The notes beneath the pieces are model-generated. The model was given only the letters and a program-made list of their open reading frames with translations. It was not told where the DNA came from and did no database searches. Below, one piece after another: positions 1 to 7,567 of a DNA stretch of 64,000 nucleotides (position 1 is its first letter; every line of letters begins with the position of its first letter). The stretch spans positions 1-64,000 of the forward strand of contig NZ_JACVTO010000010.1 of the NCBI RefSeq assembly GCF_016518545.1. The letters are read 5' to 3'. The translations under genes and the position numbers were made by a program. This DNA comes from Pseudomonas sp. S30. GTDB taxonomy: Bacteria > Pseudomonadota > Gammaproteobacteria > Pseudomonadales > Pseudomonadaceae.

Positions 1-1
1 G

Positions 2-415
2 GTGGTGGCGCACGGGGAAGTCACGGACAGGCTGTACGAGGCACCGGTCGGAGAAGTGGAGGAGCAGTTGGCCGTGTTGTGGGTGCAGATGCTGCAGGTT
101 CCGCACGTGGGGCGCCATGACAACTTCTTTGATCTGGGGGGGCACTCGTTGCTGGCAGTCCAGTTGATTTCCCAGATCAGGAAGACCTTTGAAGTGGAAC
201 TGCCGATCGCCGAACTTTTCAAATTTCCGGTTCTGTCTGCACTGTCCGACGCGATCTACCAGATGTATATCCAGCAGTTCGATACGGCGGAGCTGGAACG
301 TATGTCTGCCGAGCTTGATAGCTTGAGCGAAGAGGAACTTCAACGGATGTTGGCTGAAAGCGATCAGGGTTTCGATAACCTTCAAGACCCGGTGCCACAA
401 GGAGATATTCAGTGA
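2..415 (+). CDS. C-terminal end of an NRPS, carrier (PCP) domain (5' partial)
   Basis: The frame is open at the left edge, so only the last part of a larger synthetase is present. It contains one peptidyl-carrier domain with the phosphopantetheine motif LGGHSLL, the attachment serine being about residue 49 of the visible part. A charged, helix-prone tail (SEEELQRMLAE) follows and may act as a docking segment for the next protein. By co-linearity this carrier holds the peptide handed to the next gene, which overlaps it by 3 bases (GTGA). The adenylation and condensation domains expected before it lie outside the window. Family assignment is firm; product and substrate cannot be read from this fragment. 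Confidence 0.9.
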   Translation: MVAHGEVTDRLYEAPVGEVEEQLAVLWVQMLQVPHVGRHDNFFDLGGHSLLAVQLISQIRKTFEVELPIAELFKFPVLSALSDAIYQMYIQQFDTAELERMSAELDSLSEEELQRMLAESDQGFDNLQDPVPQGDIQ

Positions 416-3400
416 GTGATTTGCAAGGTACGGATACCCAGTCATTTAGCCTGGAGTTGATCAAGCGTGAGCTGCTGATGCGAAAGCTCAAGCAGAAACC
501 GGCTCTTCGCGTACATAGCGCTGCTTCCACGATGATACCGCGGGCGGACAGAACCCAGGGCTGCGACTTGACGTGGGCCCAGGAGCGTATCTGGTTCCTG
601 AGCCAGATGGAGGGGGCAGCCGAGGCCTATCACATGACCTGTGTCTCCCGGCTCAAGGGAGTATTGGCGCAGGATACTCTGCAAGCGGCACTCGATACCC
701 TGGTGGAGCGGCATGAGTCGTTGCGCACCACATTTGTCATCAGGGAGGAACGCCCTGCACAGCTGACGCACTCACCGGGGGGGCTTCAGATCGAATATGT
801 CGATCTGAGCGAACAGGGACTGGAAGGGGCAGAGCTCAAGGCCCTTGAACTCGTGCACAGGTTGTCCCAGCGGCGATACAGCCTTGGGCAGGGGCCCTTG
901 ATCCGTTGCCAACTGGTCCGTCTGGCCGATGAGCAGCATCTGCTCACGATAACGATGCATCACATCATTGCGGACGGTTGGTCCGTCAACCTTCTCATGA
1001 ATGAGCTGGCGACCTTGTACAGCTCGTATTCGCAAGGCGCTGGCAATCCCCTTGCACCGTTGGCCATACAGTACGGCGATTATGCGGTCTGGCAAAGATC
1101 GGCGCTCTCCGGCGCGTTGCTGGACAGTCAACTCGATTATTGGAAGGCTTGCCTGAGTGGCGCTCCCGCAACACTGGAACTGCCCGTGGACTTCCCTCGA
1201 CCGGCGATCCAGTCGTTTACCGGCAGCACCCACTCCGTGTTCCTGCCAGCATCCGAGTTGGAGAGCGCCAGGCAGTTGGGCAAGGAGAGAGGTTGGACCA
1301 TGTTCATGATCATGTTGGCCACGCTGCAACTGCTGCTGGCACGTTGGTCTGGTCAGAACGATATTGTCTTGGGAACCGTGACCGCTGGGCGGAGCCGCTC
1401 TGAAATCGAATCTCTAGTCGGTTGCTTCATGAACTTCCTGCCCTTGAGGGGTCATGTGGATCATGAACTCAGCGTGGAAGCGTTCCTGGCGCAGACGCAT
1501 GGTCAGGTGGTTGCGGCGTTCAGTCACCAGGAATGCCCTTTCGAGAAAATCGTCGAGGCTCTCAACCCGGTCAGGAATGTGGCTTACAACCCTCTGTTCA
1601 ACGTTGGCTTTCTGCTTCAGAACTATAGGGGGGCGGTCGATTTTTCCCAAGGCAGGAGCCGTTCGGGCGAAACTGTTGCGCCCGCGCTGGTTGCAGAAGT
1701 CGTCGATTTGCCGACGGCATCTTCGCTTCTGGATCTACGGTTTGTGGCGACCGAGGTGGGCGAAGGGCTGCAACTCAGCTGCGAGTACAACACCCAGTTG
1801 TTCGAGGAAAAGAGCATCAAATATCTGCTGGACGAATACCAGCAGTTCTTCTCCCGACTGGTCATGTCACCGGCGGCGCCGCTGTCCAGTTTTAAACTCG
1901 GCTCACCGTTGACCGAGCAGACCAGGGTTTCGAAGAAAAGAGAGCGCAAGCTGCATCTCAACATCGCATCCACATTCACTGCCGACTACGTTCTCCCTAC
2001 ACTCAAGTTCTGGAGTGATGCCCTCGGCTCGACGGCTATCGTCGGCCTGTCACCCTATAACCAGGTCATCCAGACATTGCTCAACCCTGCCGGCCTGTTC
2101 TCCAATGGTCAGGGCGAACTGAATGTCTGCCTGTTGCGTTTGGAGGATTGGCTGAGCCCGGCAGACTTCGAACGTGCGACGGAACTGCCATGGACAAAGG
2201 TCAACGAGCAACTGCAAGATCGCCTGATGGAGTTTGTTGATGCGGTCAAAGCATACTCTGGGCAGAACACCCGTCCATTGCTGTTGATTTCATGTCCCTG
2301 CTCGGATGCTGTCATAAAGGTCCCGCAACTTCATGAAGCCCTGGAATCGGCGGAGCAGCATCTGAGCGATCAGCTCTCATCGATCAGCCATGTGCGCTGC
2401 ATGCTCTCGGAAAGCCTGCTTGCCCGGCATCCGGGACTTGAATGGAGTGACAGTTATGCCGAAGCGCTGGGGCATATACCGTACACCAGTGCCGGATTCG
2501 CCGTTCTGGGAGAGGCAATCATTCGGCACCATCACGCGCTCAGTTACCCTCCGTACAAGGTGATCGTCCTAGATTGCGACAATACACTGTGGAGTGGTGT
2601 GTGTGGTGAGGTGGGGGCCGAGGGCGTACTGCTTGACGAGCAAAGCGAAAAGCTGCAGTGGTTCATGCGCGAGCAATTGGAGCAAGGCATGCTGTTGTGC
2701 TTGTGCAGCAAGAATACCGAAGAGGATGTATGGGACGTCTTCTCCAAACGCAAGGAGTTCCCTTTGCAGCGGGAACACCTGGTCGGCGCTCGCATAAATT
2801 GGCAGCCTAAGAGCGAGAATATCCTGAGCTTGGCAAAAGAGCTGAACCTGGGGTTGGACAGTTTCATCTTCATTGATGACAACCCGGTGGAGTGTGCTGA
2901 GGTTCTGGCCAGTCTCCCCGACGTCCTGACCCTGAACCTGCCTGCCGATCGCATGCAGACAGCTGCCTTTCTGCAGGGAACCTGGGCCTTTGACAAAATC
3001 TGTGTGACAGATGACGCCAAGGGGCGTTCGGCGCAGTATGCGCTCAATAGAAAGCGCGATGCCCTGCGAAAGAGCGCGTCGAATTTCATGGAGTTTCTGG
3101 CGGGGCTCGAGATGAGGGTCGACCTCTGCCAGATGCGCGTAGAGCAACAACTGCGCATTGCCGAGCTGACGCAGCGAACCAACCAGTTCAACCTTTCTAC
3201 CCGGCGCCGCAGCGTGGCGGAAATTGTCAGCTTGCAGAATGTGCAGGCGCTATATTTCTTGGCTGTTCAAGTCGAGGATCGCTTTGGCGACTACGGCCTG
3301 ACCGGTGCGGTGTTCTATCGTGCGTCTGCCCCGCTATTGGAATTGGATACTTTTATCCTGAGTTGCCGGGTGCTGGGCAAGGGCGTCGAATATATTATCC

Positions 3401-4833
3401 TGAACAAATTGGCTGATATCGCCCTCGAACAGGGCTGTGGGTATATCGTTGCGCCGTACCTGGCCACAGCAAAGAATGAACCGGTTCATAATTTCCTGAA
3501 GTCCCTGGGAGCAATAACCTGCATCGGCCGCGACGAGGTTACTCACTATTTCATTATCGAGGTACACGAGGCGCTGACGGCTCGTTATGAGCCCGGCTCA
3601 ACCCAGGAAGATGTTGACGATTCACCTTCATTGGCCTTTGCGAGCCATACCGGCCACCAGGACTCCAGAAGGCGTGTCGATAGCCTGCGCAAGATTTCCG
3701 AAGTGTTCAGCCAGCCTGAAAGCGCCTTGGCTTACATAGAGAAGTACAAAGACGCTTGTACCACTCGCTTGCGCCAGCCGTTCACCCGGGCCTGTACCCC
3801 AACTGAGCTCAAAATGGAAAAGATATGGTGTCGGGTGTTAGGTCTCGACCAGGTGGGGCGAGAGGATGATTTTTTTGAGATCGGCGGCCACTCCCTTCTG
3901 GTTATCAGGCTTTACCAACTGGTCCGTGACCAGTTTGGTGTCACCCTTCCCATGTCCAATATCTTTACGTCTTCGACCCTCAAGGCATTTTCCAGCCTGA
4001 TCGAAGCGCCAGCCGTCAAACAGTCATTGCTGACACCTCTTGGCAGCAGCGATGGTGAGCAGCGCATATTTTTCATTCATCCGGCTGGTGGTACAGTGTT
4101 TGCCTACAGAGCACTGGCGCAGGGGCTTTCGCAGTCGATGTGCGCTTTTGCCATACAGTCTCCGGAGGTCGCCGGGTATGATCTGGCCGGCTACACTCTG
4201 GAAAGCCTTTGTGAGTGCTATGTTAGGGTAATCAACGAGTTTCACCCCATTGGAAAACTTCGACTGGCGGGATGGTCCCTGGGAGGCAAGATTGCGTTTC
4301 AGATGGCGATGTTGTTCGAGCTCCTTGGCCGCGAAGTGGAATGGGTAGGGCTTTTAGATTCTGGCTTCGACACCGACTTTCATAACAGCTATGAGGCTTT
4401 CCTGGCCTCCGTTTTCCTGCACCTGAATGCGGGCGATCTGATGCTTGACCCGGATCTGCGTACGGTGCTGGAGCGGGTTCAGGCGCTTGCGCGGGCGGTA
4501 GAGGGGGACTTCGAATGCGTCATTCGTAAAAACCCCGAGTGGCTACAAGAACATGGTGTCGCTGAACATCACCTAGACTTTCTGCATCAGCAGTACTTGA
4601 TCCAGTGCTCTCATGCCGCCTTGGATCCGCAGTTCAAGCCACATGCAATTAATGCCCCATTACATGTGACGTGGGCGTTGGATTCGTTGCAACTCAACCA
4701 GTCGAAGCCTATCGACTGGTTATCCTGGACAAAAAACAAGTCGGCCAGTACACAAATTAGTCTTCCCGGCACGCATTCCAACGTCATAACTAAACCAGAG
4801 AATATTGATTCGATAATACGGTCATGGACCTGA
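412..4833 (+). CDS. Terminal NRPS protein: condensation - FkbH-like glyceryl transferase - PCP - thioesterase
   Basis: 1473 residues; GTG start overlaps the upstream stop and has an AAGGAG ribosome site 7 bases before it. Domains in order: condensation (about 50-480; HHxxxDG at 183-189); FkbH-like region (about 515-1070) with the usual N-terminal part, a HAD-type DCDNT motif at 721-725, and a GNAT-like C-terminal part; carrier domain with its serine at 1161; type I thioesterase with GWSLGG, nucleophile Ser1289. No adenylation motifs are visible. In the FkbH family these proteins take a glyceryl unit from 1,3-bisphosphoglycerate, dephosphorylate it and load it on a carrier. The inferred reaction is condensation of the upstream peptide with a glyceryl-type unit on this PCP, possibly through its hydroxyl as an ester, then release by the TE. 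Base composition looks less GC-rich than the downstream operons (by eye). Confidence 0.88.
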   Translation: MSDLQGTDTQSFSLELIKRELLMRKLKQKPALRVHSAASTMIPRADRTQGCDLTWAQERIWFLSQMEGAAEAYHMTCVSRLKGVLAQDTLQAALDTLVERHESLRTTFVIREERPAQLTHSPGGLQIEYVDLSEQGLEGAELKALELVHRLSQRRYSLGQGPLIRCQLVRLADEQHLLTITMHHIIADGWSVNLLMNELATLYSSYSQGAGNPLAPLAIQYGDYAVWQRSALSGALLDSQLDYWKACLSGAPATLELPVDFPRPAIQSFTGSTHSVFLPASELESARQLGKERGWTMFMIMLATLQLLLARWSGQNDIVLGTVTAGRSRSEIESLVGCFMNFLPLRGHVDHELSVEAFLAQTHGQVVAAFSHQECPFEKIVEALNPVRNVAYNPLFNVGFLLQNYRGAVDFSQGRSRSGETVAPALVAEVVDLPTASSLLDLRFVATEVGEGLQLSCEYNTQLFEEKSIKYLLDEYQQFFSRLVMSPAAPLSSFKLGSPLTEQTRVSKKRERKLHLNIASTFTADYVLPTLKFWSDALGSTAIVGLSPYNQVIQTLLNPAGLFSNGQGELNVCLLRLEDWLSPADFERATELPWTKVNEQLQDRLMEFVDAVKAYSGQNTRPLLLISCPCSDAVIKVPQLHEALESAEQHLSDQLSSISHVRCMLSESLLARHPGLEWSDSYAEALGHIPYTSAGFAVLGEAIIRHHHALSYPPYKVIVLDCDNTLWSGVCGEVGAEGVLLDEQSEKLQWFMREQLEQGMLLCLCSKNTEEDVWDVFSKRKEFPLQREHLVGARINWQPKSENILSLAKELNLGLDSFIFIDDNPVECAEVLASLPDVLTLNLPADRMQTAAFLQGTWAFDKICVTDDAKGRSAQYALNRKRDALRKSASNFMEFLAGLEMRVDLCQMRVEQQLRIAELTQRTNQFNLSTRRRSVAEIVSLQNVQALYFLAVQVEDRFGDYGLTGAVFYRASAPLLELDTFILSCRVLGKGVEYIILNKLADIALEQGCGYIVAPYLATAKNEPVHNFLKSLGAITCIGRDEVTHYFIIEVHEALTARYEPGSTQEDVDDSPSLAFASHTGHQDSRRRVDSLRKISEVFSQPESALAYIEKYKDACTTRLRQPFTRACTPTELKMEKIWCRVLGLDQVGREDDFFEIGGHSLLVIRLYQLVRDQFGVTLPMSNIFTSSTLKAFSSLIEAPAVKQSLLTPLGSSDGEQRIFFIHPAGGTVFAYRALAQGLSQSMCAFAIQSPEVAGYDLAGYTLESLCECYVRVINEFHPIGKLRLAGWSLGGKIAFQMAMLFELLGREVEWVGLLDSGFDTDFHNSYEAFLASVFLHLNAGDLMLDPDLRTVLERVQALARAVEGDFECVIRKNPEWLQEHGVAEHHLDFLHQQYLIQCSHAALDPQFKPHAINAPLHVTWALDSLQLNQSKPIDWLSWTKNKSASTQISLPGTHSNVITKPENIDSIIRSWT

Positions 4834-4862
4834 TTGGCTCGGCATTCATTTAATAAATATTA

Positions 4863-4876
4863 GGCTCTGTCTGAAA
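4863..4876 (+). repeat. Left terminal inverted repeat of the IS5-family element
   Basis: GGCTCTGTCTGAAA. It differs at one position from the reverse complement of the right end (GGTTCTGTCTGAAA). Preceded by TA (4861-4862). Confidence 0.88.
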
Positions 4877-4954
4877 TTCGGAGAAATCCAACTCTCGTGC
4901 CGCGAGCGTTGAGATTTGTAAGGTTTTCAGCCATCTATGGAAAGGAATCCAGCG

Positions 4955-5812
4955 ATGGCTAAGCGCTATGAAATTTCGGATGAAGCATGGGATGTGGTCG
5001 CGGATCTTTTTAACCCCAACCCACACCAGAGGTAGACCGCGAGCAAGTGATCGCCTGATGCTCGATGGCGTGCTGTGGTTATTGCGCTCAGGTGCTGCTT
5101 GGCGGGACGTGCCCGAGTGTTTCGGGCCTTGGCGGACGGTTTATCACCGCTTCCGAGTTTGGCGAAACCGGGGAGTGTTTGATCAGATGCTCAAGCGATT
5201 GCATCTCAAGCTCAATGATCAAGGGCTCATTGACCTGCAGACCTGGATGATCGATTCAACAGCTGTTCGTGCTACCTGCGCCTCATCAGGTGCAGGTAAA
5301 AAAGGGGGCCTGATGAACCTGCCGATCACGCCCTAGGTTGCAGTCGAGGTGGCCTCACTACCAAGATCCATATGCTCTGCGATGGCAACGGCGTGCCATT
5401 GCGTTTTCTCCTTTCTGGCGGTCACGCCAGCGATATCAGCTATGCACAGCCACTGCTGAACGATGTCTGCATCCCGACGAGCAAGCGTGGCCGACCTCGC
5501 AAGCGCTGCCGCTGGCTTTTGGCCGACAAGGGCTACGACGCTGATGCGCTGCGGCGTTTCTGTGACCGATACCGCATGCAGCCGGTTATTCCTTTGCGTT
5601 CGATGAAGCGCAAACCCAAGCCCGGATTGCCCCGCCTGTTTGATCGCCCAAAGTATCGCCAACGTAATGTGATCGAGCGAATGTTCGGTTGGCTGAAAGA
5701 GAACCGCCGACTCGTGACACGCTTCGACAAGCTCGCAAAAAGTTATGGCGCGATGGTCTCACTGGCTTGCGTCATGCGATGTCTGCGACACCTTTTTTCA
5801 GACAGAACCTAG
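4955..5812 (+). pseudogene. IS5-family transposase, frame broken twice
   Basis: The protein starts MAKRYEISDEAWD at 4955 after a GGAAAGGAA region. It continues in a different frame from about 5030 (THTRGRPRASDRL, AWRDVPECFGPW, DLQTWMIDSTAVRAT) and returns to the first frame after about 5309 (GGLTTKIHMLCDGNGVPL, LADKGYDADALRR, VIERMFGWLKENRR). The second change sits at an A6G5 run (5298-5308) with a -1 relationship, the kind of site where related elements frameshift or slip to join orfA and orfB. The first, within TTTTTAACCCC near 5018-5027, looks like a single-base insertion and is probably damage, since it creates an early stop at 5033. The D, D and E catalytic segments are recognisable. The element is therefore likely unable to move by itself. 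Confidence 0.82.
5796..5809 (-). repeat. Right terminal inverted repeat of the IS5-family element
   Basis: TTTCAGACAGAACC, the inverted partner of the left end. Followed by TA (5810-5811). That TA together with the next G forms the transposase stop codon, so the gene reads out through the element's end. Confidence 0.88.
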
Positions 5813-7119
5813 TGCTTTGTCTCTTTTCCAGTCTCAAATTTGCTTGAGTCTGAACTATTTACAGTAGGGGGTGATTCACAACCCGACAATGCATAGCAAG
5901 CCCATTCCTCCATAAGCTGTTTCCGTTTTTCCAACAGGTCGCCACGCCGATAAGCTGCTTCTGTCGCGTTACTGACTTTATGCGCTAGCGCCATTTCAGG
6001 AACGATATTGGAGAAATGGGTTGTCTCGGCGGCCCAGTCTCTGAAGCTTGACCGAAAACCATGCATGGTGATGACTTCACCAGCTTCGTTACGCCAACCT
6101 GGCCCGCCGTTTCTCAGCGATATCTCATCCATGCCTCGAATTTTCTGCAGCATGGCCATGTTAGAGAGGGGCCGGCCAGCAGTACGACCGGGGAACAGCA
6201 ACTCGCTGTCGTTTCCAACCTTGAGCCGGCGCAGTGTTTCCAAGGCAGCCTTTGATAGGGGGACCCTATGTTGGCGGCTGGCTTTCATGCGTGCTGCTGG
6301 AATGGTCCAGATTTCCTCTTCAAGGTCGATTTCGTCCCAGCTACTTCCTATAACCTCGCTGGTTCGCAGGGCGCACAGTACAGTCAATTCAACTGCAATT
6401 GAGCTGAGGTCCGCGGAGCTTCTGAGGGCTGTCATGAAGGAGGGAAGTTCCTGCCATGGTAAAGCTGCGTGGTTCCCACGGTCTGCCATTCGTCTTCGGG
6501 GTAAGAGCTTGTCAAGGTGGCCTCGCCATAATGCGGGGTTTTCACCCGAGCGCAATCGGCGAGCTTTCGCCGCATCTAAAACAAGCTCTAACCGATTTCT
6601 CACCCTCGCAGCTGTTTCAGGCTTTTGAGTCCATATCGGATTCAATATTTGGAGGATGTGATCAGTCTCAACCTCGTCCACCGGCTTGTTCCCGATGATG
6701 GGAAAAGCGTAGGTGGTGAGTGTATTGGTCCACTGCTGGGCATGCTTGGCGTTTTTCCAGCCGGCTCTGTGGGCTTCGATGTAGTCCTCGGCCACTTCTT
6801 TGAAGGCCCTGGTGGGGGGCGCTTCTTCTTCATGTTGAGGCTTGGAAAGTTGTTGTCTCAGCAGGACGGGATCTGATCCGCCTTTGACGATCTTTCTTGC
6901 CTGGCTGGCTGAGTCCCGGGCTTGGGCGAGCGTGATGTCGTCCACGGTACCCAACCCCATATCCCTGGATCTCCCATTTAATTTGAACCGGTAAATCCAG
7001 CTTCCTCTGCCCATAGCCGACACCTTCAGATACAAGCCCTGGCCATCGACGTGCATGGCTTTTTCGCCCGAGCGCAGTAGGCGCTCCACTGACTTGACCG
7101 TTAACAGATTCGATTTCAT
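5809..7119 (-). CDS. P4-type tyrosine recombinase / site-specific integrase
   Basis: 436 residues from the ATG at 7119, chosen because GAGGAGAAGGA lies just upstream; an in-frame start exists further upstream but lacks such a site. The N-terminal DUF4102-like arm-binding region (LYLKVSAMGRGSW) is followed by a core-binding region and the catalytic domain with Arg252 (LCALRTSEV), His353-x-x-Arg356 (MHGFRSSFR) and Tyr390 (AYRRGD). Family members insert islands and satellite phages, usually at tRNA ends. The last codon CAC is followed by TAG, made from the TA target duplication and the terminal base of the IS; without the IS the same reading gives TAA. The coding region thus seems complete. Its upstream side faces the junction at 7120-7567, which would place the element to its left. 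Confidence 0.92.
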   Translation of the reverse strand: MKSNLLTVKSVERLLRSGEKAMHVDGQGLYLKVSAMGRGSWIYRFKLNGRSRDMGLGTVDDITLAQARDSASQARKIVKGGSDPVLLRQQLSKPQHEEEAPPTRAFKEVAEDYIEAHRAGWKNAKHAQQWTNTLTTYAFPIIGNKPVDEVETDHILQILNPIWTQKPETAARVRNRLELVLDAAKARRLRSGENPALWRGHLDKLLPRRRMADRGNHAALPWQELPSFMTALRSSADLSSIAVELTVLCALRTSEVIGSSWDEIDLEEEIWTIPAARMKASRQHRVPLSKAALETLRRLKVGNDSELLFPGRTAGRPLSNMAMLQKIRGMDEISLRNGGPGWRNEAGEVITMHGFRSSFRDWAAETTHFSNIVPEMALAHKVSNATEAAYRRGDLLEKRKQLMEEWACYALSGCESPPTVNSSDSSKFETGKETKH

Positions 7120-7138
7120 CGTCCTTCTCCTCACCCTC

Positions 7139-7367
7139 AGCCCATATTCCAGCCCATACTTTGGATGCTGGCTTGGGTTGGCCCTCAATCGGCCTCAGTG
7201 GACAATGGTAACGCCTGATGCTTGATTTAGAGGTGCTGCTCGTCGGGGGAACGTACAGCGGTGGAAGTCGGTGGAGGACTATATAGCGGACTACGCTTCC
7301 GCCATCATTTCTTCATGAAAGCCCTGATTCATCAGGGCTTTTTTGTGTCTGATCGGTTTAGCCCATA
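7139..7367 (+). repeat. Three direct AGCCCATA repeats near the integrase start, possible arm-type sites
   Basis: AGCCCATA occurs at 7139-7146, 7151-7158 (12-base step) and 7360-7367, all in the same orientation. Short direct repeats next to an integrase start are typical of arm-type binding sites of tyrosine recombinases. Function is inferred from position only. Confidence 0.35.
7318..7344 (+). terminator. Strong intrinsic terminator with no visible gene before it
   Basis: A perfect 10-bp stem (AAAGCCCTGA / TCAGGGCTTT) with a TTCA loop, and a T run to 7344. It points rightwards, but no rightward gene lies just before it. It sits 13 bases after CTTCCGCCA (7296-7304), the same ending as the selenocysteine tRNA, so it could be the original terminator of a tRNA or small RNA cut by integration. 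Confidence 0.75.
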
Positions 7368-7567
7368 CCCCGGCCCAGGATTGGGGCGCTGGTCTTTCGG
7401 ACCACTACCCACATGCTCCGCTATCGCCTCCAGATCAGCCGGTCAGGATGATCACTTGTAGCTCAGAGGCGTATGAAACGCAGCCACGAGGGCGGCTCTC
7501 GTGACTTTACAGTGTTTCAAGCAATCACACCTCGAGCAGCTAGCGGCGAGCGCGCACCGCACGTCCT

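Larger units (their letters stand above)
4863..5809 (+). mobile_element. IS5-family insertion sequence (IS427-like), 947 bp
   Basis: The element is bounded by 14-bp imperfect inverted repeats (13 of 14 match) and flanked on both sides by TA, which fits the short target duplication of this group. It carries a DDE transposase in broken frames. It lies 29 bases after the NRPS stop and exactly at the end of the integrase gene. Rejoining the flanks without the element gives convergent NRPS and integrase genes about 25 bases apart. Closest described group is judged from protein wording and ends only. Confidence 0.9.
7120..7567. other. Gene-free junction between integrase and helicase
   Basis: 448 bases without a convincing gene. 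It holds the integrase promoter side, three copies of AGCCCATA (7139-7146, 7151-7158, 7360-7367), a tRNA-end-like CTTCCGCCA (7296-7304), a strong terminator (7318-7344), and a weak hairpin CACGAG/CTCGTG (about 7482-7500). This arrangement fits an integration junction, but no second attachment site was found in the window. Confidence 0.5.

Noticed and set aside
7196..7304. A complete tRNA (selC) ending in CTTCCGCCA
   Set aside because: The T-arm GGTTCGA, the D-arm and a matching 5' acceptor strand at the right distance are missing; only the final bases resemble selC.
7482..7500. Hairpin CACGAG/CTCGTG as terminator of the helicase gene
   Set aside because: No T run follows on the minus strand, and the stem is only 6 bp.
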